This document shows, piece by piece, positions 1-9,429 of a stretch of 64,000 nt of DNA. Under the pieces are notes generated by a model, which was given only the letters and a program-made list of their open reading frames with translations, made no database searches and was not told the DNA's origin. Made by a program: the position numbers and the translations under genes. Each line of letters begins with the position of its first letter. Within the stretch, counting starts at the first letter, position 1. This stretch comes from Prostheceraeus crozeri. Its lineage: Eukaryota; Platyhelminthes; Polycladida; Euryleptidae. The DNA is taken from positions 372,001 through 436,000 of the forward strand of contig CAJQUW010011023.1 of assembly GCA_907163375.1 (NCBI GenBank), written 5' to 3'.

Positions 1-341
1 TTCCTCGGCGTGCTTTCAAGCAATCGATAAATTTGAACCTAACTTTCAAATATGATTAACTGAAAAGTGATTAATCTTCCAGCAATCAAGCAACGTGTCT
101 GATGGTAGAATCGACTAAATTGAAATTTAATGCAAATTTGCCTTCAATTTGTAAGTAATTTGTTCACATAATCCATTAGGTTTGATGAGTGTTGAGCATT
201 TATCATTTTTGACCTTTGAAATGTTTCAAACTTGATGTATGGGTCCATTCATCATGCTTCTGACGAATTTGAAGGTCAGAAAGTAAATCCCATGAGATAG
301 CCTTTTCGAACATTCATAAATTTAACAGACGGAAAATAAAT
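1..341. other. Gene-free AT-rich stretch
   Basis: I see no exon, RNA gene or repeat end here. It lies upstream of the HOGA1-type terminal exon and is probably part of that gene's last intron. Confidence 0.4.
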
Positions 342-412
342 GCGCGTCTCGATGGATTTGAACCACCGACCTCTGGCATTCTAGTCCAACGCTCTACCAA
401 CTTAGAGCGACA
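342..412 (-). repeat. tRNA-like sequence (tRNA pseudogene or SINE head)
   Basis: Read on the minus strand it has a D-arm-like start (TTGGTAGAGCG), a plausible anticodon arm and a good B box (GGTTCAAATCC) followed by a GC-rich 3' acceptor strand. The 5' acceptor strand does not pair well with the 3' one, so this is a degenerate tRNA copy or the head of a tRNA-derived SINE, not a working tRNA gene. The DNA just beyond it (about 405-505) recurs at about 40345-40460, which supports a dispersed element. Confidence 0.5.
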
Positions 413-505
413 GCATGACGTAAGTCATCGATTGAAGAATCCGCGTAATCCAGATGGCTTCAATCTCTAAGACAACATAGCATTAACCGTCAAGCCAAAG
501 TACTA
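405..505. repeat. Dispersed repeat, copy 1 (second copy near 40345)
   Basis: About 100 bp containing GACAACATAGCATTAACYGT and neighbouring words recurs at 40345-40460 in the same direction with moderate divergence. No coding sequence or terminal repeat is visible, so the class is unknown. It abuts the tRNA-like sequence and may be the body of that element. Confidence 0.55.
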
Positions 506-664
506 TACTACCTGTCATAAAAAAGCGAATTACTTTTGCGCAGCTGCAACCAATGAATAAACATATAGCTCATACGCTGACAATGACAAACACGATTCAA
601 GGAAAACAATAACAATTGTCAAAAACAATTATTCAAATACTTTTAAGAAAAGAGAATTACCATT

Positions 665-935
665 AAGACCTAGGGTTTGATTTAATCTAGGAGTTTTATC
701 ATTTATTAACGACGCTTCTACTATACGAGTTTCAAATTCACTACGTCCTGTACATTTAACAGAAAGAATATTATTAATGTCATCACTTCAGTTTGGACAT
801 ATTATGTTCAGATGGCTACTTACGGCTGAGTTACCTCTTATATGTTCTTTTATTATTTGCTGCAATCTGCGTTTCGTTTGTCCCAAGTATTGAGTATCAG
901 AATCAACCCGACATTCAAAATTATACATATGTAAG
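665..935 (-). mobile_element. Penelope-like element fragment (GIY-YIG endonuclease end)
   Basis: The minus strand encodes the C-terminal endonuclease region of a Penelope-like retroelement. The residues YLGQTKRRL are followed by a KEH motif, the usual YIG.T.R.L...EH signature of the GIY-YIG nuclease fused to PLE reverse transcriptase. A GNSAVSSHLN segment and a C-terminal stretch (FETRIVEASLI) with an Asn-rich end follow. Only the last ~90 codons are present and the frame is broken, so it is a 5'-truncated fossil. It differs from the two other PLE families in the window (4.6-5.6 kb and 12.4-13.7 kb). It lies in what is probably the last intron of the HOGA1-type gene. Confidence 0.75.
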
Positions 936-1835
936 GTAAACGAAGAAGATTAGAATTATGTGATTGACATTCGAAAAGGAACGCTGATAAGTGACATCGC
1001 GTGATGTGGACGAATAATCACGGTTTACTGACGATTTCCACGACGGAAGAGTTTGTGCTCACAGACGGTTTGGTGAGAAGAGATACGCAATATGCTGCAT
1101 TTCAGAGCATGGACGATTCAGTGGCGGCAGCGTTAGGCTGGTATATGGCACCATCAAGGCACCTTGGATGTTATCTCTCTGAGAATGTGATTCTTTTGTT
1201 ATTCCAACAGTATAGGGGCACCATCTCATCATCCAAGATGACAATTTGCAGCTGCACAGAGCACGCCTGCCAAGTGATAATACCTCAGCAAATGAGTAAC
1301 TCTCACAACCTTCACGCTCTCCTGATCTTTCACGGATCGAGCTTGCGTGGAATGAGCCTGGTAAAAGTGTAAAAAACTCGTATCCACATTCCACTACCAA
1401 ATTCGGACAACTCCGAAAGATTGGTTGAAGAGCATTGGGAATGCATTGAGCAAGAGAGATCAAATGAACTCCATGAACAATAGAATTTGAGCTTGCATTA
1501 ATGCTAAGGCAGTCGCTCAGGTTGCTACAGCAGATATATCGGAAAATTTTTTTGTCATTTAAAGTTACAGTTTTGATGCTACATCATTAAAGAATGGTTC
1601 CTATAATTCTCAGTGTTAAGATCAGATCTTTTTGTCACGCAGTATCATACCGAGATGTCATGCAATTCAAAGCCATTATACTTTGTTGTGTTTGTTGTTG
1701 TTTCAAAAGCACTCTTGTGCAGTGTAATGACGAATACTAAAGTATTTCTAAAAAACCTGGTGTAAGCGGTGCTACAGCTTTCTCTTTGTGTCATTCTGCA
1801 AGTGCGTGGTCCGGTGCAAGTGAAAGGTAAACTAC
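936..1835. other. No recognised gene; unexplained open frames on both strands at 1001-1463
   Basis: Between 1001 and 1463 the plus strand is open for 123 codons and the minus strand for 134 codons, which is long for this AT-rich window. Neither translation resembles a family I know, and no splice sites clearly bound them. The stretch may be an old transposon coding piece. The rest of the interval looks like plain intronic DNA. Confidence 0.3.
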
Positions 1836-1974
1836 GAAGACTTAGACAATGCTGACAGGGAGAGCCTTTTACCGGAACATTCTGACACCTAAAGTCCGGA
1901 TGACGTTCTCGGGGCTCGACCACCCGACCAAAGGATTGAAAGGTCAAGCACCTAGCCACTGAACCACAAAGACC
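1836..1974 (-). repeat. tRNA-derived SINE, family 1
   Basis: A diverged minus-strand copy of the commonest SINE in the window. The family has a tRNA-like head (GTGGTCTCCGTGGCACAGTGG, then a B box near GGTCGAGCCCCG), a body with GGCATCCGGACTAAAAGATC, and a tail near GTGACGTTAAACCATCATT. Here the head is altered and the tail is cut short. About eleven copies lie in the window on both strands. Confidence 0.75.
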
Positions 1975-2359
1975 TTGCAGACCCTGCAGCTTGCAAATTC
2001 ACTACGAGAATAGCTCAAAGACGGAGATATCAGCAAAATTCAAATTTTCTCCGTATTCTTCTCAAACGAGAACTAACTCCGATGTGTTCTTAGGGAGTTT
2101 TAGCTGCGCCTGAGAGCCTGTTATTGATTGGCTTTAGGCCGTAGAACAAACTCAAATTGTTACTCATGAAGCGACAGTCCCGCTGTTGTCTGAACTCTAT
2201 TGAATGCTCGTTTCTTAATAAGTCCTTCACGACACTCACGCTACATACTTACTGAAGTAGAGCTCTTGTCATGATAAAATTTTATTCCTGCAGTGTCATT
2301 TTGATGATAGGGCCTATCGCTCAGATTGTGAATATAATTCAAGTCATGTTTATTTCCAG

Positions 2360-2515
2360 GTGACTCGGAGATTCGGCGTGGCTGGATTGAAGACAGCTAT
2401 GTCGTGGATGGGACTCTATGGAGGACCTTGTCGGTCTCCCTTGCAGCCACTTGACAGTGCAGAGGAAACTGCCATGAGAAAGGCATTTGTTGACAATGGA
2501 TTTTTACCGAAATGA
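2360..2515 (+). CDS. HOGA1: 4-hydroxy-2-oxoglutarate aldolase, last coding exon
   Basis: A good splice acceptor (TTTATTTCCAG, ending 2359) opens a frame of 51 codons ending in TGA at 2513-2515. It begins [16 protein letters not shown], runs through [10 protein letters not shown] and ends near [10 protein letters not shown]. Vertebrate HOGA1 ends in the same way (VTRRFG.PGLK, W.G.YGGPCR.PLQ, an acidic AEE stretch, then the C-terminus), and there too it is the last exon. HOGA1 is a mitochondrial lyase of the dihydrodipicolinate-synthase family that splits 4-hydroxy-2-oxoglutarate into glyoxylate and pyruvate in hydroxyproline breakdown. The catalytic lysine lies in earlier exons. Those are not in the window, so the last intron is longer than 2.3 kb. 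The assignment rests on memory of the family. Confidence 0.85.
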   Translation: MTRRFGVAGLKTAMSWMGLYGGPCRSPLQPLDSAEETAMRKAFVDNGFLPK

Positions 2516-3000
2516 AGCGTGGGCTAGGATGCAGTATCGTGAAGCTGGACAAGGAAATGACATTCGTATTTTTGATTGACTTCTTCTGATAATTGACTTC
2601 AAATTCTCAATACAAGTTGTCGTGACAATTTGATGACTTTTGACTCTTCACCTAGGAACCTTTCGACTCATACCTATCAGTTCCTATTATCTTAATTATA
2701 GTTAGCATATAAAAGCTTTGTATGGCTTTATGTGGGTCTTACGTAGTTAGTTATAGCCAGAGCTTCGACCACGACCTCGCGTCCTCGATAACTTTTTCCC
2801 GATCTCGACCTCGATATGAGGTCGGACAGTTAGGCCTAGAAATTTACGCAGTGAAACCTGACCTGAGTACAAACGATTTTATTTTTGAAGTCTCTCTTTG
2901 TTATTGTTTTAACAATTTTCCTCTGCTTTAAGCCGATCGATTGTCTAATGACTGACAGAAGGCCTACCGCTAGCCTTGCTTTTATGGCATGATATACGTG
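2516..3000 (+). other. Probable 3' UTR and downstream DNA of the HOGA1-type gene
   Basis: The DNA after the stop codon has no further exon. I see no clean AATAAA signal close by, so the polyadenylation site is not placed. A small inverted word (CGACCTCG...ATGAGGTCGG) lies near 2770-2826. Confidence 0.35.
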
Positions 3001-3423
3001 CACTAGGTGACATGCCACGCGTAACTACGGAACACCCCAAACATCCGTGGTTAAAGACATTCTATTCTTCCACCCGCGTACATACGCGCTGCACTAGGAG
3101 TCAGAAATCACTTGATCTGATGCTGTTAAAACATGGGGAATGTTTATGAATACGCGCGGGCGAGCGTTTATAGTTTGCTCGTCGTCTACGGTTGTCTGTG
3201 TTGCCGCTTGAACCACGGATGAACCGCTGGGCATGTTCTGTCTTCCCTGAGCGTGAAATTGAGGTCCTATCACATTGTTTAGCCTCTGATACATGCAGAC
3301 ACATGAGACGCAAAGTCTATATAACAGGACTGCCGACAGATGTTGCAGCAATGTCACGCATAGCCACGGATGTTTAGGGTCATGTGTAATTACGCGTAAT
3401 TGAGCGTGGCATGCCACCTAGTG
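3001..3423. mobile_element. MITE with CACTA-type ends, copy 1
   Basis: The two ends are inverted repeats: the left starts CACTAGGTGACATGCCACGC and the right, read on the other strand, starts CACTAGGTGGCATGCCACGC. Pairing continues with gaps through AACATCCGTGG, about 50 bp in all. The interior has no coding sequence. The CACTA terminus suggests the EnSpm/CACTA superfamily, but I cannot find the 2-3 bp target duplication that family makes, so the class is provisional. A 5'-truncated relative ends at 16201. Confidence 0.65.
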
Positions 3424-3996
3424 TATTAAGCCTATAATCCAGTAAAGACCACTGGTGTTGATGAGATCAGTTGCTTACATGGCAGGGACAGTTCGGAAGT
3501 TAGATGGACATCATTTTGCTTGACTGTCAGTAAGTAGGCCTAGCTGTCTGCAATATCATTGAAATCAACGTGTTTACTGAACACAATGTCTGTCATTATA
3601 TTTCGAAGAGGCTCGATCGTGATTTCAGCTGGAAATTTCAAGGTAATTCAATTCATTGCTAACAAGATTTTTGATAAATGATTTTTTCGCTACACTCTTG
3701 AAGCAGTCCATCACAATTATTTAATCGTTAAGCTCGGATAATCTGATCCTTCACTGTGTCATTGATACAAAATTACCGGCAATTTTAATTTGAAATTATT
3801 GGCATTATTTCCAGTAATGCATGCATTTCCGCAATAAATTTTGTCGTACATCTTTTATGATGTAGATAGGCATACACCGGTAATTTTTAGTTTGGTTACC
3901 GGTAATTACTTCTGGTAGGCTTATAGATCGGGAATAATCGCAGTTACATCACGATACACGAGAGCGAAGCGCGAGTTTAATCGAGAGTGGTGCTAC
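3424..3996. other. No gene seen; left flank of the nested transposon block
   Basis: This stretch has several copies of the word ACCGGTAATT (about 3770-3910) but no coding potential. Its last ~50 bp, ending in the 8-bp target duplicate at 3989-3996, resembles 21945-22000, which is an unoccupied version of the insertion site next door. Confidence 0.4.
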
Positions 3997-4249
3997 CACA
4001 GAATTAGAGAGGTCGTCTTCTCTTCTTCTGTTTGATTAGAAAGGAAGCATTGGAACACATAACATTAATGAAATGGCACAATCTGCTGACATAATACCAT
4101 AGCAATCGAACAATGAGCAGCCAGTTAACCCCTTTACGTCGCTACGAATCTCTAGGTATCATTCCCATCGCGTCAATAATTAAAAGCGAGTATCATGTCT
4201 CATATCAGTCTTTTTAAAACGAACAGTTTCGAACTGGGGCCTACAAATT

Positions 4250-4618
4250 TTATAGTAAAACGCAACATTTTTTACGTGTGAAAATTTTTTGAAGCAGGGT
4301 GTCACACACAAAGCTGTCTGGCCTGGGCAAGCAGGACAGCAGTAATAAGAGTACGTAATAAGAGATACACTCTTTTTGTGCGTGTCCGCATGCGAAGTGA
4401 CAGTCTTCCTTTATGTAAAAGCAATGTTTCATCCAAAGAACGCGAACTTTCGGGTAAGTAGCATTTACAAATATCAAGATAAATTCTATCAATTCCGGAA
4501 ATTCTCGAACTTCTATTGCCAACTGAAACGTAAATAGTTCAATATTTCATATTTCTGTCACGCTTCACGCAATCAGGGAAGTATGCAGTTCGTAAAGGTG
4601 TCTCAGTGGACCAACAAC
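4250..4618 (-). pseudogene. piggyBac transposase, middle part (remnant)
   Basis: Minus-strand translation continues the transposase beyond the PLE insertion. A CWSTETPLR segment matches the YWSTD.LL region that follows the N-terminal helices of piggyBac transposases. Later residues DETLLLHKGRLSLR match the strongly conserved DESLLLWKGRLS motif, whose aspartate belongs to the DDE-type catalytic set. The frame is interrupted, and the later catalytic residues and Cys-rich tail are absent because the element ends about 120 bp further left. Confidence 0.7.
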
Positions 4619-4754
4619 TATCAATGGATGATTGTTAATGGCGTCATACGGGAGGACATTGTTATATCGCATTTTTCAAAAGAAAAAGTAGGTTTTCTGC
4701 TCCCAATTCTTTATTCGACGCAGTATATGAAGTAATAAAATAAGTGCTATAAGT

Positions 4755-4791
4755 CACCAAATTTTCGCTACACAGTAGCTTGTTCACGGTG
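4755..4791 (-). ncRNA. Hammerhead-like RNA relic (left arm of PLE dimer)
   Basis: Mirror copy of the motif at 5497-5533, with the same stems and core. Confidence 0.5.
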
Positions 4792-5496
4792 TATAAACAA
4801 AATCGGCAAATTACAATATGGAATGGCACATTATATAGGCCTATTGTCACAAGGAAGTCAGCTCATGTCGTCGGTTGATGGTTGGCCGAAGTTTTCCAAT
4901 TGATGACGCTTCCTCTATACGGGCTTCAACCGCTGTATGGTGCCTACTAAGAAATTTGATGTCGTAATCAAGTATGGTGTGACACTCATCTCGATGCATT
5001 GATTTAATATGTTCAGAGAGGGCACTAGAATTTGATCGACTATCTATGCTGCGAGAATGTTTCTGAATTAGCATGCTTGATTGCGATGCTAATTGAGATG
5101 TCTGTGCTGTTCTTCCTGATGATTGTATTTGTGATTGCAGATATGTTGTTTATTGTTTTACTTGTAAATTTTGCGATAGCTTTTACATTGGACAGACTGC
5201 CCGTCCATTTTATATTCGCTATTATGAACATTCTCGCAGCATAGATAGTCGATCAAATTCTAGTGCCCTCTCTGAACATATTAAATCAATGCATCGAGAT
5301 GAGTGTCACACCATACTTGATTACGACATCAAATTTCTTAGTAGGCACCATACAGCGGTTGAAGCCCGTATAGAGGAAGCGTCATCAATTGGAAAACTTC
5401 GGCCAACCATCAACCGACGACATGAGCTGACTTCCTTGTGACAATAGGCCTATATAATGTGCCATTCCATATTGTAATTTGCCGATTTTGTTTATA

Positions 5497-5533
5497 CACC
5501 GTGAACAAGCTACTGTGTAGCGAAAATTTGGTG
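5497..5533 (+). ncRNA. Hammerhead-like RNA relic at PLE 3' end
   Basis: Contiguous parts in hammerhead order: stem I strand CACC, core GUGAACAA, stem II GCUAC-UGU-GUAGC, GAA, self-complementary AAUU (helix III strand), U, then stem I partner GGUG. It lies just after the endonuclease stop codon, where PLE hammerheads are known to occur. The core differs from the classical CUGANGA and is eight nucleotides long, so activity is doubtful. Confidence 0.5.
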
Positions 5534-5637
5534 ACTTATAGCACTTATTTTATTACTTCATATACTGCGTCGAATAAAGAATTGGGAGCAGAAAACCTAC
5601 TTTTTCTTTTGAAAAATGCGGTATATCAATGGATGAC

Positions 5638-6125
5638 TTCTTGATGATACCCATTGCTAAAGTTAAACTCATGAAAGCTTTCATTTCTTCAACCGAAACA
5701 TCATTGAATGAAAAATTACCATCTTCACGTTGAAGACTTGCAGTTTCGGCAGCACGAGCTGGGGAGTTAGTCCACGATGAAAGTCTCTCAAAAAGTATAT
5801 CAGTCAAGAACAAATTGATGTGTTCTTCCACATGTTCAGGTTGATCCACTTGTCATCCAGACGCTCCAGTAAAGATCAAAGGCTGATAACAAATTGTCAA
5901 GAATTAACAAATCTCAAACTGCTTTCAGACGGAGGAGAACTGGAGTCTGACAGACGGAGGAGAACTGCTTCGTCCTCACTTTCATCCGTCACTCGAATCG
6001 CTGACTTCCATGTCATCATCAATGCCACTGTGATCACTTGCATCTAGATCCACATCGTGCGGTGGATCATCAAGACCGTACCTCTGTACTGAATAGATGT
6101 TAAGCCTTGGTCGGTTAGCTGCCAT
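5638..6125 (-). pseudogene. piggyBac transposase, N-terminal part (remnant)
   Basis: Starting from ATG at 6125, the first ~45 residues are acidic (VDLDASDHSGIDDD), typical of the variable N-terminus of piggyBac transposases. After a frame break, residues HINLFLTDILFERL and VEEMKAFMSLTLAMGIIKK follow. These match the DDE_Tnp_1_7 start (F..FFTDELL; M.AFIGL.ILMGI.K.PS). The reading stops where the PLE dimer is inserted and resumes at 4618 on the far side. Confidence 0.75.
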
Positions 6126-6182
6126 GACACATCCGAAAAAAGTGAATTAAGTGATGGAGTGAATCATAGCAGAACCGCTGAA

Positions 6183-7335
6183 TAGGGAGTCAAGCGGTTA
6201 ATTATAAATTAACCGGTTAACCGACGAGAAATTAACCGGTTAACCGATGTAATACTAGTAATAGATGTTTTTCAATTCCATGTGACTATACAAGGCTTAT
6301 ATAGTCGCACTGAGTATAGTGTATGAGTACATGCATGTTTACCTGTTATACCAGTTGAGTAAGCTCGCTTACTTTATGGACATAAACATTTTCTACTGAT
6401 TGCTTGTAGGTCTACTTCCTTAATATTTTATTTTCAAGAATACTGTTATGTTTTAGTATACCCTCGTGAATATTTGAGTTTATTCCGTCTGGCTAACTTG
6501 AACCTAAAATCAATTTCACGGAATGTGCCTAATTCCATCTTAATTATTCAAAATAATAAATTATAAAATCTAAATCCACTAATGATAATAATAATGTATA
6601 TTTTACCATAAAATCTGTACAAAACATTCAATGTGAGGTACCAGTATGGTAATTCACAACTTATATAGGATGTGGCCAGATAATATAAAAACAACGGCTA
6701 CACAAAGCTATCTTCAGGTTACTAATATATTTATGTTATTATTGATACATCAATATTAATATGTTGAATTCATTGTAGATGGTCATGTGTAGAAGACTGA
6801 TATCAATTAGAATTACTTTTTCCTAATACAAGATCACTTGATATTCCTCTACTTTTAAATTACTTATAATGAACCAAGACTTATCACAATTGATGTGGTT
6901 AGGTAACTCATCACAAGTAACAATATACCCGGTAGGCTATATCATTATTCTCTATTGCTAATCAAAACATCAATCTTATCGGGAATTAAAAACTTCCTTG
7001 TTATCATAATGGAATGAATCAACTATTGTAACAACAAAATATACGTATAAGATTATTTTATCAAAACAAATTGTCTGGGAAAACGAAGAAATCAGGTAGA
7101 GTTATTGTGATGCAGAAAAACGATGGCTTCTGCTGTTTCGAGTCTCACTCCCTTTCCAGGAAATTATTATTTGGCAATAGCTTACATCAGCAATGAGATA
7201 TTATCGAAATTGGAAAATGAAAACTAAAGCAATGTAGTTGCAATGTAGCAGAAAAGTTGGGAAAGCGTCGGTTAACCGATTAATTATTTTTTAACCGGTT
7301 AAATTTAATTAACCGGTTAACCGCTTGACTCCCTA
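6183..7335. mobile_element. Non-autonomous hAT element, 1153 bp
   Basis: Inverted ends TAGGGAGTCAAGCGGTTAA and its complement are flanked by a perfect 8-bp duplication, CCGCTGAA (6175-6182 and 7336-7343). Both ends carry repeated TTAACCGGTTAA palindromes (about 6198-6242 and 7270-7322), a likely set of subterminal transposase-binding sites. The interior is AT-rich and non-coding. The perfect duplication and well-matched ends suggest it is among the youngest insertions in the nest. Confidence 0.9.
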
Positions 7336-7930
7336 CCGCTGAATCAATGAACTCTTTTGATGGCGTCATTGATGATTCAGCCAATCAGAATGCTGAGTTA
7401 TGACCACAGCTCGAGATTTAATAGCAATAAACGCTCAGACGCGGGAATCAAGATAACCATACGTAATATCATGACAGTCATAGACGCGTATACGTGTCCG
7501 CGCAATGCATGCTAAACGGATCTCTGCACTAGAGGGGTTTACCACGCCAACTTGTGTGAAGTTTCAGTGACTGTTGCCAACCGGATCACACAGAAAAGAG
7601 ACAGACGATTCCAAGTTCTACAGAGAAGTTTGTAAACGTTTTTTTTTCGTACGCCTGATAACTTTTTTTAATGATGATGTGAAAGACCAACATTATTGAG
7701 AAAACTCCTGCTCAATTATCTGAATTCTTCGAATCTGAAGGAATCGTGACCATAGGAGTATTTTAAATAAATTCACAGCAATCTAAAAAAGGAGCGCACG
7801 ACTATTTTTCCTACCTCTGTAAGGCATTGAAAATGTTTGCCACTACGTTCCTGCATGTGTCATCGTTTTGAATCAGTTTGCACTTGTAGCAAAGTAACGC
7901 AGTTAAACCATCTAATTCTGTGGGTGTAAC

Positions 7931-8660
7931 AGAATTGTCGCCACATCCTTCCGCCAAACTGACATCAGTTCCTCGATGTCTGAGTTGCATGAATCATAGA
8001 TATCGGACCGCGTAACTAATGATTTCTGAAACCGTTTGTAACTGTCGACAGACAGAATTTCCTAGTCTAATTGGTTTGTCGGTTTGTCATTGACTCTTAA
8101 CGCTCAATTTCTACCCAAGATTGCTGAATTTTGACAGAAATCCATGACTTAGATGGGAAGCATTCTTTGTCAACTTACCCGAATGTTCTCTATTTCTCTG
8201 TTGTGTTTTCAATTCTTTTTTGTGGCTATCTTTACTATTAAATTTCAGTTGCTATTTCTATGATGGAAAGAATGGACTTCTATGACATAAAATGACTAAC
8301 TAGAACACGCCTTTAAATGTTTTCTCTTTAGACATCGCAATCCAAGAGCTTTTCTGCTTAGATATCATCAGTTTAGATTGATCTTCTTACCTTTGAAATG
8401 TTCATCTTTCCGTCATGTACCAAGGTACAAAGCTAAAAGACCTCTATGTTTGAAACTCATTCATTTTTGGATCTAATTGTTGAATTGTTGAGGTAGAATT
8501 TCTGCAGTTACATAGAAATCGGTTCAATGTGTTGCATTACACTTGCAAAGAAGTCGCACCTGTCATACTTGTCAGTCTCCAGCTGTGGATGCAAGTGAAT
8601 TAGAGCACGCTGGACTGTGTCTTCTAGCACCGTTACTGTGCGACAATTGCCCTTTACAAC
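7931..8660. repeat. Long dispersed repeat 'R0', copy 1
   Basis: About 730 bp matches 22001-22700 in the same direction, with substitutions and small indels spread throughout. The match starts at the empty-site junction of MITE R1. No shared open frame is convincing and no terminal repeat is visible, so it could be an old non-coding transposon body or a segmental duplication. Confidence 0.7.
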
Positions 8661-9429
8661 ACTACTCCGTGTCATCTGATAACTTTATTGTTTCAATTGA
8701 TAGTTTTTGCTTGTCTGAGAAATTGAAAGATTGTGAAAGCATTCACACATGACAAATTGTTTTCATTAAATTGCAAAGTAAGCACAAATATCACTGCATT
8801 CTTGCATCTCAGTGAAACTCACCAAATAAGTCACAAAGAATGAGGAATACTAATTCTCGAAGTTTAGAAAATTATTATTGATTAGTGGATATGAAAAAAA
8901 CATTTATTCCTGTGAATTGCTTCAAAGTTTTTTGCTTGAATCTGAAAGAAGCAGAATGAACGTTTCCAATTAAAATAATCGTTCACTCCTTTGAGCAGAT
9001 GTCTATATTCATTTCATTACAAAAACATTTCATTTTGAACTGCTGTTTTCATTATTCGCGTGAAAGGAAATGTTTTTGAAGCCTTTTAGAGACACGAGGA
9101 AGTCTGACAATTCAGAGCAGTTAGGAAGTTGTTTGCATTAAACGGGTTATTGTTTCCTCATCAAGGAAGACAAAAGATGGTTGGATTTAAGTATTCTTAC
9201 AGTCATGAGCCGCCGTCTCATTCTGAACAAAAGAATTGAGAGCTCAGAAACATTTTATCAATTGCAATCAATAATTTGAAGCTCGTGAGTTGCATTTTTT
9301 TAGAAGAGAAAATTATTGAAAATGAATACAGACAGATGTATGTGAAGTCGATAAATATAACAACAAATAAAATTTTCAGAACTTTAATGTCTATTCAAAT
9401 TTTCATTTCATTATTTCCCATAGAGTAAG
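8661..9429. other. No gene seen
   Basis: AT-rich DNA without exons, tRNA-like boxes or terminal repeats that I can support. Confidence 0.4.

Larger units (their letters stand above)
4632..5623. mobile_element. Inverted dimer of a Penelope-like element
   Basis: Two arms (about 4664-5060 and 5227-5623) are near-perfect inverted copies with a 166-bp spacer, joined head to head so that the 3' ends face outward. Each arm carries the last ~70 codons of a PLE endonuclease (residues RSIDSRSNSSALSEHIKSMH, then INRRHELTSL) and a hammerhead-like RNA just after the stop. A 13-bp direct repeat (TATCAATGGATGA) lies at 4619-4631 and 5624-5636 and fits a target duplication inside the piggyBac gene. Head-to-head 5'-truncated pairs are known for Penelope-like elements. 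It lacks the reverse transcriptase and is a fossil. Confidence 0.8.
4129..7537 (-). mobile_element. piggyBac element, broken and carrying two younger insertions
   Basis: The left end is TTAA (4125-4128) followed by CCCCTTTACG; the right end is CTAGAGGGG followed by TTTA (7538-7541), a worn TTAA. The transposase runs on the minus strand from an ATG at 6123-6125. Subtracting a hAT element (6183-7335) and an inverted PLE dimer (4632-5623) leaves only about 1.24 kb, so much of the transposase was lost by internal deletion. It sits in MITE R1, whose other copies (15453-15968 and 43925-44445) are continuous across the same point. Confidence 0.8.
3997..7922. mobile_element. hAT-type MITE 'R1', copy A, split by a piggyBac insertion
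   Basis: Ends are CACAGAATTAGA-like inverted repeats (left at 3997, right ending 7922) flanked by an 8-bp duplication, GGTGCTAC at 3989-3996 and GGTGTAAC at 7923-7930. An 8-bp duplication is the mark of hAT elements. Without the piggyBac insertion its length is about 513 bp, close to the other copies (15453-15968, 21269-21814, 43925-44445). It has no coding sequence. A related locus at about 22000 has a single GGTGCAAC and no element, so that site is empty. Confidence 0.8.

Noticed and set aside
5032-5244. Open frames in the spacer of the PLE dimer
   Set aside because: They span the turn of the palindrome and read into the opposite arm; no PLE or other motif supports them.
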